Origin: Bacteroidota bacterium
Lineage (GTDB): Bacteria; Bacteroidota; Bacteroidia; Chitinophagales; Chitinophagaceae
DNA length: 64,000 bases
Direction of reading: 5' to 3'
NCBI GenBank assembly: GCA_020161435.1
Contig: JAIUNV010000007.1
Coordinates: forward strand, 183,456 to 247,455
This document shows, piece by piece, positions 8,578 to 18,124 of the stretch. The notes beneath the pieces are model-generated. The model searched no databases. It was not told where the DNA came from and worked only from the letters and a program-made list of their open reading frames with translations. Within the stretch, counting starts at the first letter, position 1. Each line of letters starts with the position of its first letter. A program made the translations under genes and the position numbers.

Positions 8578-10368
8578 TTGAGCCGCATGGTGGAAACATA
8601 TATCCATTCAAGGCGGGAAATGATCGCTTTACAGAAAAAGGGGCAACTCACTCCAGACAGGTTGACCGTAGCGGCGAATGAAGGATTATACTTAGGCAGT
8701 AAACTCCGCAGCCTTATTGGCGACATGCAACAACACGAAAATGCATTGCTCGAAATAAGGGAAGAAAGGAATAATAAAACCATTACGAATTCCAACCGCA
8801 TCATTGTCATTTTTCAGGGGCTTACATTGTTGCTCATTGTTACCACGTTTTTAATTATTTATCGTAAAAACCAGGAACGAAATAGTGCAGAAGCACAATT
8901 GAAAGCATCGGAAGCGGAGCTGCGAAAATCGATGGAAAACCTGGCGTTTGCATTGGAAAGTGCAGGCATTGGCTCGTGGACGATTGATTTGGTTACAGGT
9001 GATATAAAGCGATCTGCACTTCATGATAAAATCATGGGGTATGATACACCAGTGAAGGATTGGTCATTCGATCTGTTTTTTGAAAAACACGTGGTGGCGG
9101 AAGACCATGAAAAAGTGCACAAAGCCTGGGAAGTAGCCTCGGGTGGAGAAAGAGACCTTGAGTTTGATTGCCGCATTATAAAAGCTGACGGCACGTTGGG
9201 ATGGATATGGTGTAAGAGCCGCATTTTTTACAACGAAGCAGGAAAACCCTCTTTCCTGATGGGTTTTGTGGGTGATGAAACGGCAGCCAAAAGTGCGGAG
9301 CAGGAAATTAAAATGTTGAATGCCACACTGGAAAAAAGGGTAGAAGAAAAAACCCGGGAAGTGCTGGAAAAAGAAACACACTACAAAGGCTTGCTGGAAA
9401 ACATGCAGGAAGGTATCCAAATCATTTCCTTCGACTGGCGCTACCTGTTTTTAAACAAAGTGGTGATACGGCAGAGCAAGTTTTCAGAAGCTGAATTACT
9501 GGGCAGGAGAATGATGGATGTGTATCCCGGCTTTGAAAAAGCGCCGTTGTTTGTTGAGTTGCAAAACTGCATGCAAAGCAGAATTTCAAAAACCATTGTC
9601 AACGAGTTTGAGTTTCCGGATGGCAGCAAGGGGTGGTTCGAGTTGAGCGTTCAGCCTGTGCCCGAAGGCATACTCATTCTGTCGATTGATATTACCGATC
9701 AAAAAAGGCTGGAAAAGGAACTGGTAGACCGGCAGCTTGAACAGCAAAAGCTTACCACACAACTCACCATTGAAGCACAGGAAAAAGAACGCAACGAACT
9801 GGCCAAAGAACTACACGACAATATCAATCAGATTTTGGCTACTGCAAAAATTTACCTGGCACGTGCCAAAAAGCATGAAATCATTCCGCACCATTTAGTG
9901 CAGCAAGGCTTCGAATGCGTCAATCTTGCCGTGGATGAAATCCGTACCTTATCTCACACGCTGGTTACGCCCACGCTGGGCGACACCGGATTGATTGATG
10001 CCCTGCAAAGTTTGTCTCGCCAGTTTGCCAATGCACATGGCCATGAAATCACACTCATCAATCACTTAGATCCTGCTGTAGCCATTGATGAGCAAAAAGA
10101 GTTGATGCTGTATCGCATAGCACAAGAGCAAATCAGCAATATCAACAAGCATGCAAAAGCTACCGTTGTTACCATTGTGCTGGCTTCTACCCCCACACAA
10201 TTGCAAATGACCATCACAGACAATGGTGTGGGATTTGATACCAAAGAAAAAGCAAAAGGTATTGGCCTGCGCAATATGCAAAGCCGGGTTCAGTTTTATG
10301 CCGGTGAAATGCGTATCATTTCTGCTCCCGGCGAAGGCTGCAAATTGGAAATAACAGTGCCACTCTAA
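8578..10368 (+). CDS. PAS/PAS histidine kinase, C-terminal part of split gene
   Basis: This is the continuation, in the same frame, of the interrupted kinase. It holds the end of CHASE3, a transmembrane helix (GLTLLLIVTTFLIIY), a coiled coil, two PAS domains (about 70-200 and 235-350), a HisKA_3-type dimerisation segment with the phospho-acceptor His in LAKELHDNINQ, and a HATPase domain with DNGVGFDT and GIGLRNMQSR. If translation reinitiates (TTG 8578 or ATG 8587) this gives a membrane-anchored kinase lacking its sensor. Its response regulator is not adjacent; NarL-type partners are usual for this kinase class. Confidence 0.88.
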   Translation: MSRMVETYIHSRREMIALQKKGQLTPDRLTVAANEGLYLGSKLRSLIGDMQQHENALLEIREERNNKTITNSNRIIVIFQGLTLLLIVTTFLIIYRKNQERNSAEAQLKASEAELRKSMENLAFALESAGIGSWTIDLVTGDIKRSALHDKIMGYDTPVKDWSFDLFFEKHVVAEDHEKVHKAWEVASGGERDLEFDCRIIKADGTLGWIWCKSRIFYNEAGKPSFLMGFVGDETAAKSAEQEIKMLNATLEKRVEEKTREVLEKETHYKGLLENMQEGIQIISFDWRYLFLNKVVIRQSKFSEAELLGRRMMDVYPGFEKAPLFVELQNCMQSRISKTIVNEFEFPDGSKGWFELSVQPVPEGILILSIDITDQKRLEKELVDRQLEQQKLTTQLTIEAQEKERNELAKELHDNINQILATAKIYLARAKKHEIIPHHLVQQGFECVNLAVDEIRTLSHTLVTPTLGDTGLIDALQSLSRQFANAHGHEITLINHLDPAVAIDEQKELMLYRIAQEQISNINKHAKATVVTIVLASTPTQLQMTITDNGVGFDTKEKAKGIGLRNMQSRVQFYAGEMRIISAPGEGCKLEITVPL

Positions 10369-10386
10369 TGCAGCAATGCCCTAGCG

Positions 10387-11472
10387 TTACTTGGGCGCTT
10401 TTTTAAACAGGTAAATCGTTACAAAAAAGAAAATCAGGTTGGGCGTCCACGCTGCAAGAGCAGGCGGAAAATTACCCTTGGTACTGAATATGGTACTAAA
10501 CCTGTCGGTAAGGATAAATAGGGCTGCCAGAATAATACCCATGGCCAAATGCAAGCCACTGCCACCACGAACTTTGCGGCTGCTCACCGCTACACCCATC
10601 ATGGTGAGCAACACAATGCTTACAGGAGTAGCATCTCGGCGGTGTCGTTCCACAATCAAATCGTTGATGCCTTCTGTGCCTCGTAGTTTTTCTTTCCGAA
10701 TCAACTCTTGCAACTCTGGCGTTTTCAAAATGTCTTTGGTGTATTGGCCTTTCTTAAACTCGCTGGGTTTAAAGTTGAGGTTAATCACCGTGTCGTTTAT
10801 CTGGCGCACTTTTTCTACATCACCGTTGATATCCCGAATGGTTACCACTTCCAGTTTCCAGCGTTTTTTGGCGGTGTCCCACACCAGGCTTTCGGCCCGT
10901 ATGTTTTGCTTCAGTTCGTTGTGTTTTATTTCCTGCAGCGTAAAGGCATTGCCTCTTTTAGTAGCCGTATCAAAATAGCTTACAGAACCATAGTGCGTAC
11001 TATCGTTGCGGAAGTAAATGGTACTGGCATTGTATTCACCACTATAGTTGGGGTTATCGATGTACTTGTTTTGAAACGTAGAAAAAATGCCATTGGCAAT
11101 AGGTGTTACGTATCGGAAAGACAGCCACAACAAAACGGCAAACAGGATAGAGCCAATCCAATAAGGGCGCAAAAAACGGTTGAAAGAAATACCGCTGGCG
11201 AGGATGGCGACAATTTCTGTGCGGCCAGCCAGCTTGCTGGTAAAGAAAATGACCGAAATGAAAATGAACAACGGAAAGAGCAACGTAATCATCCGTGGCA
11301 CAAAACCGAAATGATACTGCTTAATAATTTCCCAGGTACTGAGGCCGCTTTTTACAAAATCGTCGGAGTGCTCACTGGTATCTATCACTACGGTGATGAA
11401 TGTGAGAAGCAAAATGGCAAACACAAAAGTGGAAATGTATTGCCGCAATATGTACCAATCGAGTTTGGTCAA
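10387..11472 (-). CDS. LptF/LptG-family lipopolysaccharide export permease
   Basis: A 361-residue YjgP/YjgQ permease. Three N-terminal membrane helices (the first within STFVFAILLLTFITVVI), a central periplasmic jellyroll-like region at about 140-260, and three C-terminal helices are visible. With LptB and its partner permease it extracts lipopolysaccharide from the inner membrane and moves it onto the Lpt bridge. The frame begins with TTG at 11472; no internal ATG precedes the first helix, so the TTG start is preferred. The partner permease is not in this window, and the protein could be LptF or LptG. Confidence 0.88.
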   Translation of the reverse strand: MTKLDWYILRQYISTFVFAILLLTFITVVIDTSEHSDDFVKSGLSTWEIIKQYHFGFVPRMITLLFPLFIFISVIFFTSKLAGRTEIVAILASGISFNRFLRPYWIGSILFAVLLWLSFRYVTPIANGIFSTFQNKYIDNPNYSGEYNASTIYFRNDSTHYGSVSYFDTATKRGNAFTLQEIKHNELKQNIRAESLVWDTAKKRWKLEVVTIRDINGDVEKVRQINDTVINLNFKPSEFKKGQYTKDILKTPELQELIRKEKLRGTEGINDLIVERHRRDATPVSIVLLTMMGVAVSSRKVRGGSGLHLAMGIILAALFILTDRFSTIFSTKGNFPPALAAWTPNLIFFFVTIYLFKKAPK

Positions 11473-11563
11473 CGCTGGAGGTTTTATCGGGCTGCAATTT
11501 GCAGTATTATTTGCAATGAACAGGCCGCCGTTGTTTGCCGGCCGCTATTTTAACGATGCGCTG

Positions 11564-12685
11564 TTACAGCCCGTTCATCCATTTCACCGCTTCGTTCATA
11601 TCAGCATCACTCCATTTGACAGCTACGGTAGCACCTTGCAACGCTACCACGCCCACTTTGCTGCGGAGCATGGTTTTAAGCACTGTGCCATCGCAGGTAA
11701 GCACCGGAATATTGAAGTGGTTGGTTTGGTTAAACCATTCTTCCACATCACCCGGTTGGTTGCTTACAATGAAAAACGGAATGGATTTTTCCCTGGCCTT
11801 GGTGTACAGTTTTACAAACAGTTCCTGCCACTCGGGCTTGTAGCCATTAAAATCTTTGGCTACAAACAGCAGCTGCTTACCGCTGGCTTGCAACAGCTGG
11901 CGGGTGGTATCTGTTTTGTTGCTGTTGTACAGCGCAAAGTCTTTGATGGCAGGTTCTGCATTGCCCTTGCGTACCACTTTTTCTTCGCGGCTCACATATT
12001 CGTAGCTCGACTCATCAAAGTCGGTGGGGAAGTGCATGGCATCAAACACCACGTTTTGACCCGCTTTTCTATAGGTATAAAAAATGGCTACGCTATCAGG
12101 TATGGAGCCCGGTGGCGGATCCATTTGTTGCAGCAGGTTTTTACCCGCCGCATATGGCAGGCAATCTACATATGGCAAATGCTTGAGCACGTTGAGCTGG
12201 CCGAAAAACACCATGCCGGTGCTAAACAAAACAGCAAACAAATTGGCCCGAAGCGGTAGTACTGCTTTTATGAATTCATGTTTCCAAACAAGCACCAATA
12301 TAATGGCCGTTAGCACCAAATCTTTTACAAAAGATTGCCATGCCTGCAATGGAACGCAATCGCCAAAGCAACCACAGGTTTTTATTTTTCCACTGAGTAC
12401 GGCATAGCCGGTCAGGAAGGTGAAAAAGACCATGAGCACCAGCAGCAGCCGGGTGATGAATTTAGGTGCCCAACCCAGCAGCAATGCCACGCCAGCCACT
12501 ATTTCCAGCACATTCATGCCTATGCTCAGGTACAGGCTAAATGGGCTGGCCCAGTGCCAGTTCCATACGGTAAAGTATTCGTCCATTTTGTAGCCAAGCC
12601 CTAGCGGATCGTTGGCTTTGATAAGCCCGCTGAAAATGAACAACAGCCCGGTAAGAATGCGCAGTATGTTGACGATACTTTTCAT
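11564..12685 (-). CDS. DoxX/MauE-like membrane protein, BT_3928 type
   Basis: A 373-residue protein. The first 155 residues form four helices of the DoxX/MauE type, including a CGCFGDC cysteine cluster near residue 105 resembling the vitamin-K-epoxide or MauE redox-associated family. Residues about 160-185 hold a further helix and an exposed VDCLPY cysteine. The C-terminal half is soluble with a thioredoxin-like fold signature (LFVAKDFNGYKPEWQ, PFFIVSNQP) but no CxxC. It probably takes part in envelope redox or quinone-linked chemistry. It lies upstream of the LptF/G gene, 91 bases away on the same strand, possibly co-transcribed. Confidence 0.8.
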   Translation of the reverse strand: MKSIVNILRILTGLLFIFSGLIKANDPLGLGYKMDEYFTVWNWHWASPFSLYLSIGMNVLEIVAGVALLLGWAPKFITRLLLVLMVFFTFLTGYAVLSGKIKTCGCFGDCVPLQAWQSFVKDLVLTAIILVLVWKHEFIKAVLPLRANLFAVLFSTGMVFFGQLNVLKHLPYVDCLPYAAGKNLLQQMDPPPGSIPDSVAIFYTYRKAGQNVVFDAMHFPTDFDESSYEYVSREEKVVRKGNAEPAIKDFALYNSNKTDTTRQLLQASGKQLLFVAKDFNGYKPEWQELFVKLYTKAREKSIPFFIVSNQPGDVEEWFNQTNHFNIPVLTCDGTVLKTMLRSKVGVVALQGATVAVKWSDADMNEAVKWMNGL

Positions 12686-12750
12686 GCTAAAAAAGTGAAG
12701 TGGGTTTGGGTAAATGAAAAACGTTTTTTTAACATGGGTTATCTGTTACC

Positions 12751-13299
12751 TCACAGCTGCTCCGCTTCGGCCAGCAGTATCAGGGCAAACACCGCGTAGT
12801 TCATGATGTCCATATAGTTGGCATCCAACCCTTCACTGATGATGGTTTTGCCTTCGTTGCGAATGATTTGCTTCATGCGGTAAATCTTCATCATAATCAG
12901 GTCGGCAAAACTTTCCTGACTCATTTCCCGCCAGGCCTCGCCATAGTCGTGGTTTTTCATTTCCATTAGCTGGCGAACGATGCTCACTTTTTCATCGTAC
13001 CGGCTGGCACATTCTTCCAGCGGCAGGGTTTCAATTTCATCATTGTCAATGTCGAGCTGAATGAGTCCAATGATGGCATAGTTAATAATGCCACGAAATT
13101 CGCTGGGAATATCATCGGCCACCAGCTGCAGTTCATTTTCCTGCAACTGCCTTATGCGGCGGGCCTTAATGTAGATTTGGTCGGCTACAGAAATGGGCCG
13201 CAGCACCCGCCACGAAGTGCCATAATCGCTGGCTTTCTTCATAAAAATATCTCGGGCAGATGCAATGGCGGCGTTGTATTGTTCAATTGTTTTAGTCAT
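12751..13299 (-). CDS. DUF1599 domain protein
   Basis: A 182-residue acidic soluble protein with two tandem copies of the DUF1599 unit: KKASDYGTSWRVLRP and KNHDYGEAWREMSQ mark the repeats, each followed by a helix with an R(R/M)(I/K)xQ stretch. It resembles nucleotide pyrophosphohydrolase-like all-helical proteins, but no enzymatic activity is established. The start is the ATG at 13299, because the 109 codons open upstream are antisense to folP. It is divergent from folP with a 52-base gap that carries its own -7 box. Confidence 0.85.
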   Translation of the reverse strand: MTKTIEQYNAAIASARDIFMKKASDYGTSWRVLRPISVADQIYIKARRIRQLQENELQLVADDIPSEFRGIINYAIIGLIQLDIDNDEIETLPLEECASRYDEKVSIVRQLMEMKNHDYGEAWREMSQESFADLIMMKIYRMKQIIRNEGKTIISEGLDANYMDIMNYAVFALILLAEAEQL

Positions 13300-13324
13300 G
13301 CGATGTGGTACTTTTACCGGCAGC

Positions 13325-13332
13325 CAAAAGTA
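13325..13332 (-). promoter_or_regulatory. Putative -7 box for the DUF1599 gene
   Basis: On the minus strand TACTTTTG fits TAnnTTTG and ends 25 bases before the ATG at 13299, inside the divergent gap with folP. Confidence 0.45.
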
Positions 13333-13351
13333 AAGCTTCGTTATCAACCGC

Positions 13352-14182
13352 ATGTATACACTCAATTGCAGGGGAAAACTTGTCGTCATCGACCAGCCCA
13401 TGGTGATGGGCATTATCAATACCACGCCCGATTCTTTTTTTGCCAACAGCCGCAAAACACAAGTGGAGGAAGCCGTAGCCACCGCAATGCACATGCAAAA
13501 AGCAGGTGCAGCAATGGTGGATATTGGCGGCCAAAGCACCCGCCCCGGTGCCGATTGGGTAGGGGCGGCCGAAGAAACCGACCGCGTAGTGCCTGTCATT
13601 GCGGCCATTGCATCCGCCTGCCCCAACCTGCTGATTAGTGTGGATACCTTTCATGCGGCGGTAGCCGAAGCTGCCGTGCAAGCCGGGGCACATATTGTAA
13701 ATGATGTAAGCGGTGGCCATCTTGATGCGGAGATGCTGCCGACTGTTGGCCGCCTGCAGGTGCCCTACATCTGCATGCACATGAAGGGTACACCCGGCAG
13801 CATGAACCAACTGGCCGAGTACGACAATCTGCTGACAGACATCCTGGATTATTTTATTGAACGATTGGCGGCATGCCAGGCGGCTGGTATAAATGATGTG
13901 ATTATTGACCCTGGATTTGGGTTTGCCAAAACCACGGCACATAATTTTCAATTGTTGCGCCAGATGGAAGTGCTGCACTCATTACAACGTCCTTTGCTCA
14001 TGGGCATCAGCCGCAAAAGAACCATTTACCAAACCTTAGGTACCACCTCTGCTGAAGCATTGAATGGCACCACGGTACTCAATACCATTGGCTTGCAAAA
14101 AGGAGCCCACATACTTCGGGTACACGATGTGCAAGAGGCTGTTGAAACCGTAAAACTGGTAACCGCTATGCAGCAAGCCTGA
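13352..14182 (+). CDS. folP: Dihydropteroate synthase
   Basis: A 276-residue enzyme that condenses 6-hydroxymethyl-dihydropterin pyrophosphate with p-aminobenzoate in folate synthesis; it is the sulfonamide target. The TIM-barrel signatures are complete: MGIINTTPDSFF (pyrophosphate loop), DIGGQSTRPGA, ISVDTF, IVNDVSGG, ICMHMKGTP, DPGFGFAK, MGISRKR and a final LRVHDV. Length is normal. It is divergent from the DUF1599 gene and convergent with the caspase-like gene, two bases apart, with no visible terminator between. Confidence 0.97.
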   Translation: MYTLNCRGKLVVIDQPMVMGIINTTPDSFFANSRKTQVEEAVATAMHMQKAGAAMVDIGGQSTRPGADWVGAAEETDRVVPVIAAIASACPNLLISVDTFHAAVAEAAVQAGAHIVNDVSGGHLDAEMLPTVGRLQVPYICMHMKGTPGSMNQLAEYDNLLTDILDYFIERLAACQAAGINDVIIDPGFGFAKTTAHNFQLLRQMEVLHSLQRPLLMGISRKRTIYQTLGTTSAEALNGTTVLNTIGLQKGAHILRVHDVQEAVETVKLVTAMQQA

Positions 14183-14184
14183 GC

Positions 14185-17100
14185 TTAAAACGCCCAATCG
14201 TAGCTGGCATTTACACTACGGCTGGTAGGTTGTTGTTTGCCATTGGTGAGTTCCTGTACCCGCTGCTGCATGTATTTACGCAACTCTGTTTGCGTTATTT
14301 TTTTATCATAGTTGCTGTCTGCTTTTTTATCGAACAAAGCCTGCATAAAACTGTACGAAAAAACACCGTTGTTCCACTCACTGCTTTCCAGAGCATACTC
14401 TTCACCCGCTGCAGCGGAAATGATATTGACACCCAAATCTTTCGACACATCGGTGAAATAAGTTTCCATCAGCTTCACGGTATTGCCTAGCTGTGTTTTG
14501 CCTTGCACTTTGCGAATGCTGCTGCGCCCCAAAGGTTTGGCTGCCATGCTGCTGCCAAAGTTGAACTGCACATTTTCTTTGTCTATTTCACCGCTGTGGC
14601 AGGCATCTATCAGCAAGAGCTTTTGCCTGGCCGGTACATCTGTAAAAATATTGGTGAGACTGGCATATGGAATGCTGTGCAAGGCTGGTTGTTCAAAGCT
14701 GGTTGCATAACTGGCGAGGTAAAAATTGTAACCGGTATCTAACAAACCATGGCCGGAGTAGGAGACAACCACACGGTCGTGTACGGTGGTTTGTTGTAGC
14801 AGTTGATGAATGCGGTCGAGTAAGGGCAGCGTCACTGCAGTGTCGGTGTACAAATGCACAGATGCATTGCTGTATTGCTGTTGAAAACGCTGCGCAATAT
14901 CCTGCACATCTTTGGTAGCATATTGCAGGTTGTAATTGCTGTCGGCGTAGTGCGATACCGCAATGCCGATGTAATAAGTGCGGGCCTCAACAGGTGTTAC
15001 GGGTTCGAAAGTAATGTCGATGCTTTCCCGCAGGCTTTCGGTGCCATTGTTGTTGAGATAAGACGCCTCAATCAAATTGTTGCCAGCACTTAGTGCTACC
15101 GGAATTTTCCAACGGTTGGTACCTGCTTTGCCGGTGTAGGCTTTTTGCCCGTTTACATACACCGTTAGTTGCTTGATGTTTGCTGCAGCATATCGGGTAA
15201 TAAACTGCATCTCAACCACCGGCTCTGTGCTGCTGTTGCTGAGCTCCTTGCGGTTGTACAACAGCAAGGGCTCCATGCTGTCGAAAGCCTGCAAATCTTG
15301 TGCGGCCGTCATGCCTGCTTTTTGCCAGCGGCGTTCTGCAGCTTTTTGTTGCATTTGTATCAGCTCTGGCGCTGCTTCGCCCATGCGTTGCAATACAATG
15401 TCGGGGCGGTTCAGCTGCAGGTCAAACTGGGCGAAGGAGTAGGTTTGAAAGCCTTTGGCAAAATGCATTTCGGTGGTGAGTGTGGGCGGCATCATGTAAT
15501 AGCGGTCGGGGGTAAAAATGGCGGGCCCTTTTTCTGCCGCATTGCTCAGCAATGCCATGCTGTATTGAGTGCTTTGTTTGTCGATGTCAATGCAACGCAA
15601 CAATTGGTCGCTGCCCAAGGTACTCACCCAATTTCTGGTCGGGTGAAACAATACTTCATCCACTACTGCATCATGCACTTTTTGCAGAAACAAAATGACA
15701 TCTGTTTGAGCATCCCGTATTTCCACCACACCATTGAAATAACCAATGGCATACATGGGTTTGGTGGGATGATGTTTGATGATGCTGATGAGAGTGTCCG
15801 ATTTTCTTTTCAATCGGTATTCACCGGTCGAAAAGCTGTAGCTGTAGATGACGGTTTCTACCTTGTTGTCCAACAGCTCAAACCACAATTCTTTACTGTC
15901 TGGCGTTACCGTAAAATTATCGATGCTGTACACCCTTGCCGTGTCTCTCAATACCTTCCATTTGTTGCTTTGAATATCATAAATACGGATGCTTTCACTA
16001 CCCACAATGAGGTAGCGGCTATCCGGCGTAAATTCAATATGCGTGGAAGTGGTAGTAGGCAGCAGCATCCTTGTTTGCTGGCTAAACTGTGGGCCTTTTA
16101 AAATCACCAGTTCTTTGTACAACGCATTGATGCTGGCAAATGCTTTTCTGTCTGGTGAAAGCAACGCTGCTTCCGGTTTTTTTTCGGCTTTGGGGGGTAC
16201 AAAAGTTTGCAACACGTTGCCTGTATAAAAGTTGCAAACCTGCGCCAGCTTGGGCTTGTCGCCAAAGTCATTGGGTACGGTGGTGAGCACCAGCGAATCG
16301 CTTAGCCATTGATAAATACCCAATGGATAATTGCGGTTGTGCATCAGCCTGCCGGTGCTGAGGTCAATTACATGGCTGTAATCTGCAAACGTGATGCCGG
16401 GTACCGATGACAGCATTTTTCCGTTGGGTGAAAATCGCAGCTGTTGCAGGCTCATCACTTTGGTATCAAAACTGGTAAAGTTTTGTTGCTGCGGCCAGCG
16501 AAGTATGCTGGGCAATTGCTTGCCTATCGCTGCTATTTTATCATTGCTGTCATCAATGGCCAATACATGATTGGCATATTTCAAAGCATCGTTTTTATCG
16601 TTGATCCATGTTTGCTGATGGGCATCATACACATGGGCATCTTGCCCAATATTGCTGAGCAACAAATTGCCCGCAATATTCCAACGAACATCGTAGTGCT
16701 CATAACTCCGAATGTTGTTACTGCCGCGTAGCGTTTCTTCCTGCAGCGTGGTATCTGCGTCGTTAAAAATCATCAGCTTGTTGGGCGCCAGTAGCATGGC
16801 CATTTTACCCGATGCATGAAAGCTAAGCGCCATCGGCTTTTCGCTGCGGTCGTAAATGGTTTGAAGCTGCTTGGTATAGCTGTCGTTGATGTAATGCAGC
16901 TCCACCTGGTCGTTGCGGTTGGCAGCAATCTGCCAGCGTTGTGTTGATGCATTGTACGCTATCTGATTGTCGTAAGAAAACAGTTCAATTGCCGGGCTGC
17001 GCTGTTTCGTCGTAAGATTGATGAGCTGCAAAGTGCTGAAAGACCGAACGGCTACTTCATCGTTTTGGCCACTGCTGATGAGGGCATCCATTGGCGGAAA

Positions 17101-17496
17101 TGAACTGCCCCATGCATTGGTTTGTTTAAAGCTGATGCTGTCAGTGAGTGCTCCGGTTTGTGTATTGTACCAATACAAAGCCGACACAATGCCGTAGTCG
17201 TACAAAAGAATAGCCAGCTGCGATGCTTTGTTGCACAGGGCCATCCCCCTGATGGTTTGCCCGCTGGTGATTTTGCGCAACTGCCGGCCATTGCTGCTGT
17301 TCCAGAGTATTACGTTGTGTTTATCCGCCGTGGCCAATACTTGTGCCGAAGCATCTGCGTCAGCAAACAAAATATCATCTTCATGCCCGGTTTGCAACAC
17401 AGGTTGCAGGCCACTGTTTTGTGCTGTTGCAACAGCAGCCAGACTTGCGGCCATCAACAAAAAAAGGGTGCGTTGTATAAAAGCTGAAATCGTCAC
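14185..17496 (-). CDS. Secreted WD40-repeat protein with C-terminal caspase domain
   Basis: An 1103-residue protein starting at a GTG. Residues 1-25 form a signal peptide ending in AAVATAQ. Residues about 30-680 are degenerate WD40/beta-propeller repeats (VLATADKHNVILWN, MYAIGYFNGVVEIRD). A linker is followed by an Ig-like stretch near 750-820 and a peptidase C14 (caspase/metacaspase) domain from about 835. The catalytic dyad is intact: H916 in SYSGHGLLD and C966 in LLIDACHSGE. It is predicted to act in the periplasm or outside the cell, unlike cytosolic defence caspases. Substrate and role are unknown. No gasdermin-like or other partner gene is adjacent. Confidence 0.88.
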   Translation of the reverse strand: MTISAFIQRTLFLLMAASLAAVATAQNSGLQPVLQTGHEDDILFADADASAQVLATADKHNVILWNSSNGRQLRKITSGQTIRGMALCNKASQLAILLYDYGIVSALYWYNTQTGALTDSISFKQTNAWGSSFPPMDALISSGQNDEVAVRSFSTLQLINLTTKQRSPAIELFSYDNQIAYNASTQRWQIAANRNDQVELHYINDSYTKQLQTIYDRSEKPMALSFHASGKMAMLLAPNKLMIFNDADTTLQEETLRGSNNIRSYEHYDVRWNIAGNLLLSNIGQDAHVYDAHQQTWINDKNDALKYANHVLAIDDSNDKIAAIGKQLPSILRWPQQQNFTSFDTKVMSLQQLRFSPNGKMLSSVPGITFADYSHVIDLSTGRLMHNRNYPLGIYQWLSDSLVLTTVPNDFGDKPKLAQVCNFYTGNVLQTFVPPKAEKKPEAALLSPDRKAFASINALYKELVILKGPQFSQQTRMLLPTTTSTHIEFTPDSRYLIVGSESIRIYDIQSNKWKVLRDTARVYSIDNFTVTPDSKELWFELLDNKVETVIYSYSFSTGEYRLKRKSDTLISIIKHHPTKPMYAIGYFNGVVEIRDAQTDVILFLQKVHDAVVDEVLFHPTRNWVSTLGSDQLLRCIDIDKQSTQYSMALLSNAAEKGPAIFTPDRYYMMPPTLTTEMHFAKGFQTYSFAQFDLQLNRPDIVLQRMGEAAPELIQMQQKAAERRWQKAGMTAAQDLQAFDSMEPLLLYNRKELSNSSTEPVVEMQFITRYAAANIKQLTVYVNGQKAYTGKAGTNRWKIPVALSAGNNLIEASYLNNNGTESLRESIDITFEPVTPVEARTYYIGIAVSHYADSNYNLQYATKDVQDIAQRFQQQYSNASVHLYTDTAVTLPLLDRIHQLLQQTTVHDRVVVSYSGHGLLDTGYNFYLASYATSFEQPALHSIPYASLTNIFTDVPARQKLLLIDACHSGEIDKENVQFNFGSSMAAKPLGRSSIRKVQGKTQLGNTVKLMETYFTDVSKDLGVNIISAAAGEEYALESSEWNNGVFSYSFMQALFDKKADSNYDKKITQTELRKYMQQRVQELTNGKQQPTSRSVNASYDWAF

Positions 17497-17602
17497 GTTG
17501 GCTTCTTTTGGTAAAAGTGCTTGAATTCGTGTTTACAAATTGTATGCTGATACGCTTGTGGAAAACAGTTGGCGGTCTTACATTGTCGCAACAATTTATC
17601 CT

Positions 17603-18019
17603 ATGAAAATAAGTGTCCCTTTTTTCCTCAGCATGTGTTTGCTGTTGATGGCTGGTAATGCCTTTGCACAAACTACGCCCAGCCTGCCGGCACAGCTGGC
17701 ACAGCAGCAATTGGATGCCTACAACAAACGTGACATCAACGCTTTTTTACAACCTTACGCCGATACAGTGGCGGTCTATATGTTTCCCAACAAGCTGTTG
17801 TACAAAGGCAAGGAAACCATGCGGCAGGAGTACACAGGTATGTTTGCCCAAACGCCCGATTTGCATTGTACGCTTGTCAACAGAATCGTACAGGGCAATA
17901 CCGTAATTGACCAGGAATCGGTGGTATTTAAAAAAGGCGTTCCACCCTTGGCTGCCATCGCTATTTATACCATCAGCGGCGATAAAATTGTGGCCGTTCA
18001 TTTTATTGCAGCAGAGTAA
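17603..18019 (+). CDS. Secreted NTF2-like (SnoaL-type) protein
   Basis: A 138-residue protein with a clear signal peptide (FFLSMCLLLMAGNAFAQ) and one NTF2-like cone domain, recognisable from QLDAYNKRDINAFLQPYAD, the short MFPNKLLYKGKETMRQEY segment and a final strand KIVAVHFIAAE. Members bind small hydrophobic ligands or act as isomerases; no catalytic residues can be assigned. The ATG at 17603 begins the signal peptide; codons upstream from 17540 are rejected. It is divergent from the caspase-like gene. Confidence 0.75.
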   Translation: MKISVPFFLSMCLLLMAGNAFAQTTPSLPAQLAQQQLDAYNKRDINAFLQPYADTVAVYMFPNKLLYKGKETMRQEYTGMFAQTPDLHCTLVNRIVQGNTVIDQESVVFKKGVPPLAAIAIYTISGDKIVAVHFIAAE

Positions 18020-18124
18020 CAACGGCGTTGGGCTGCACTTTCACCAGAAAAATGCGGCCATTGGCTACAGTTTTTGTGCTGTAAAAATGTTCAGACCTGT
18101 AGCTTGTGCATTCAATTGATTGCT

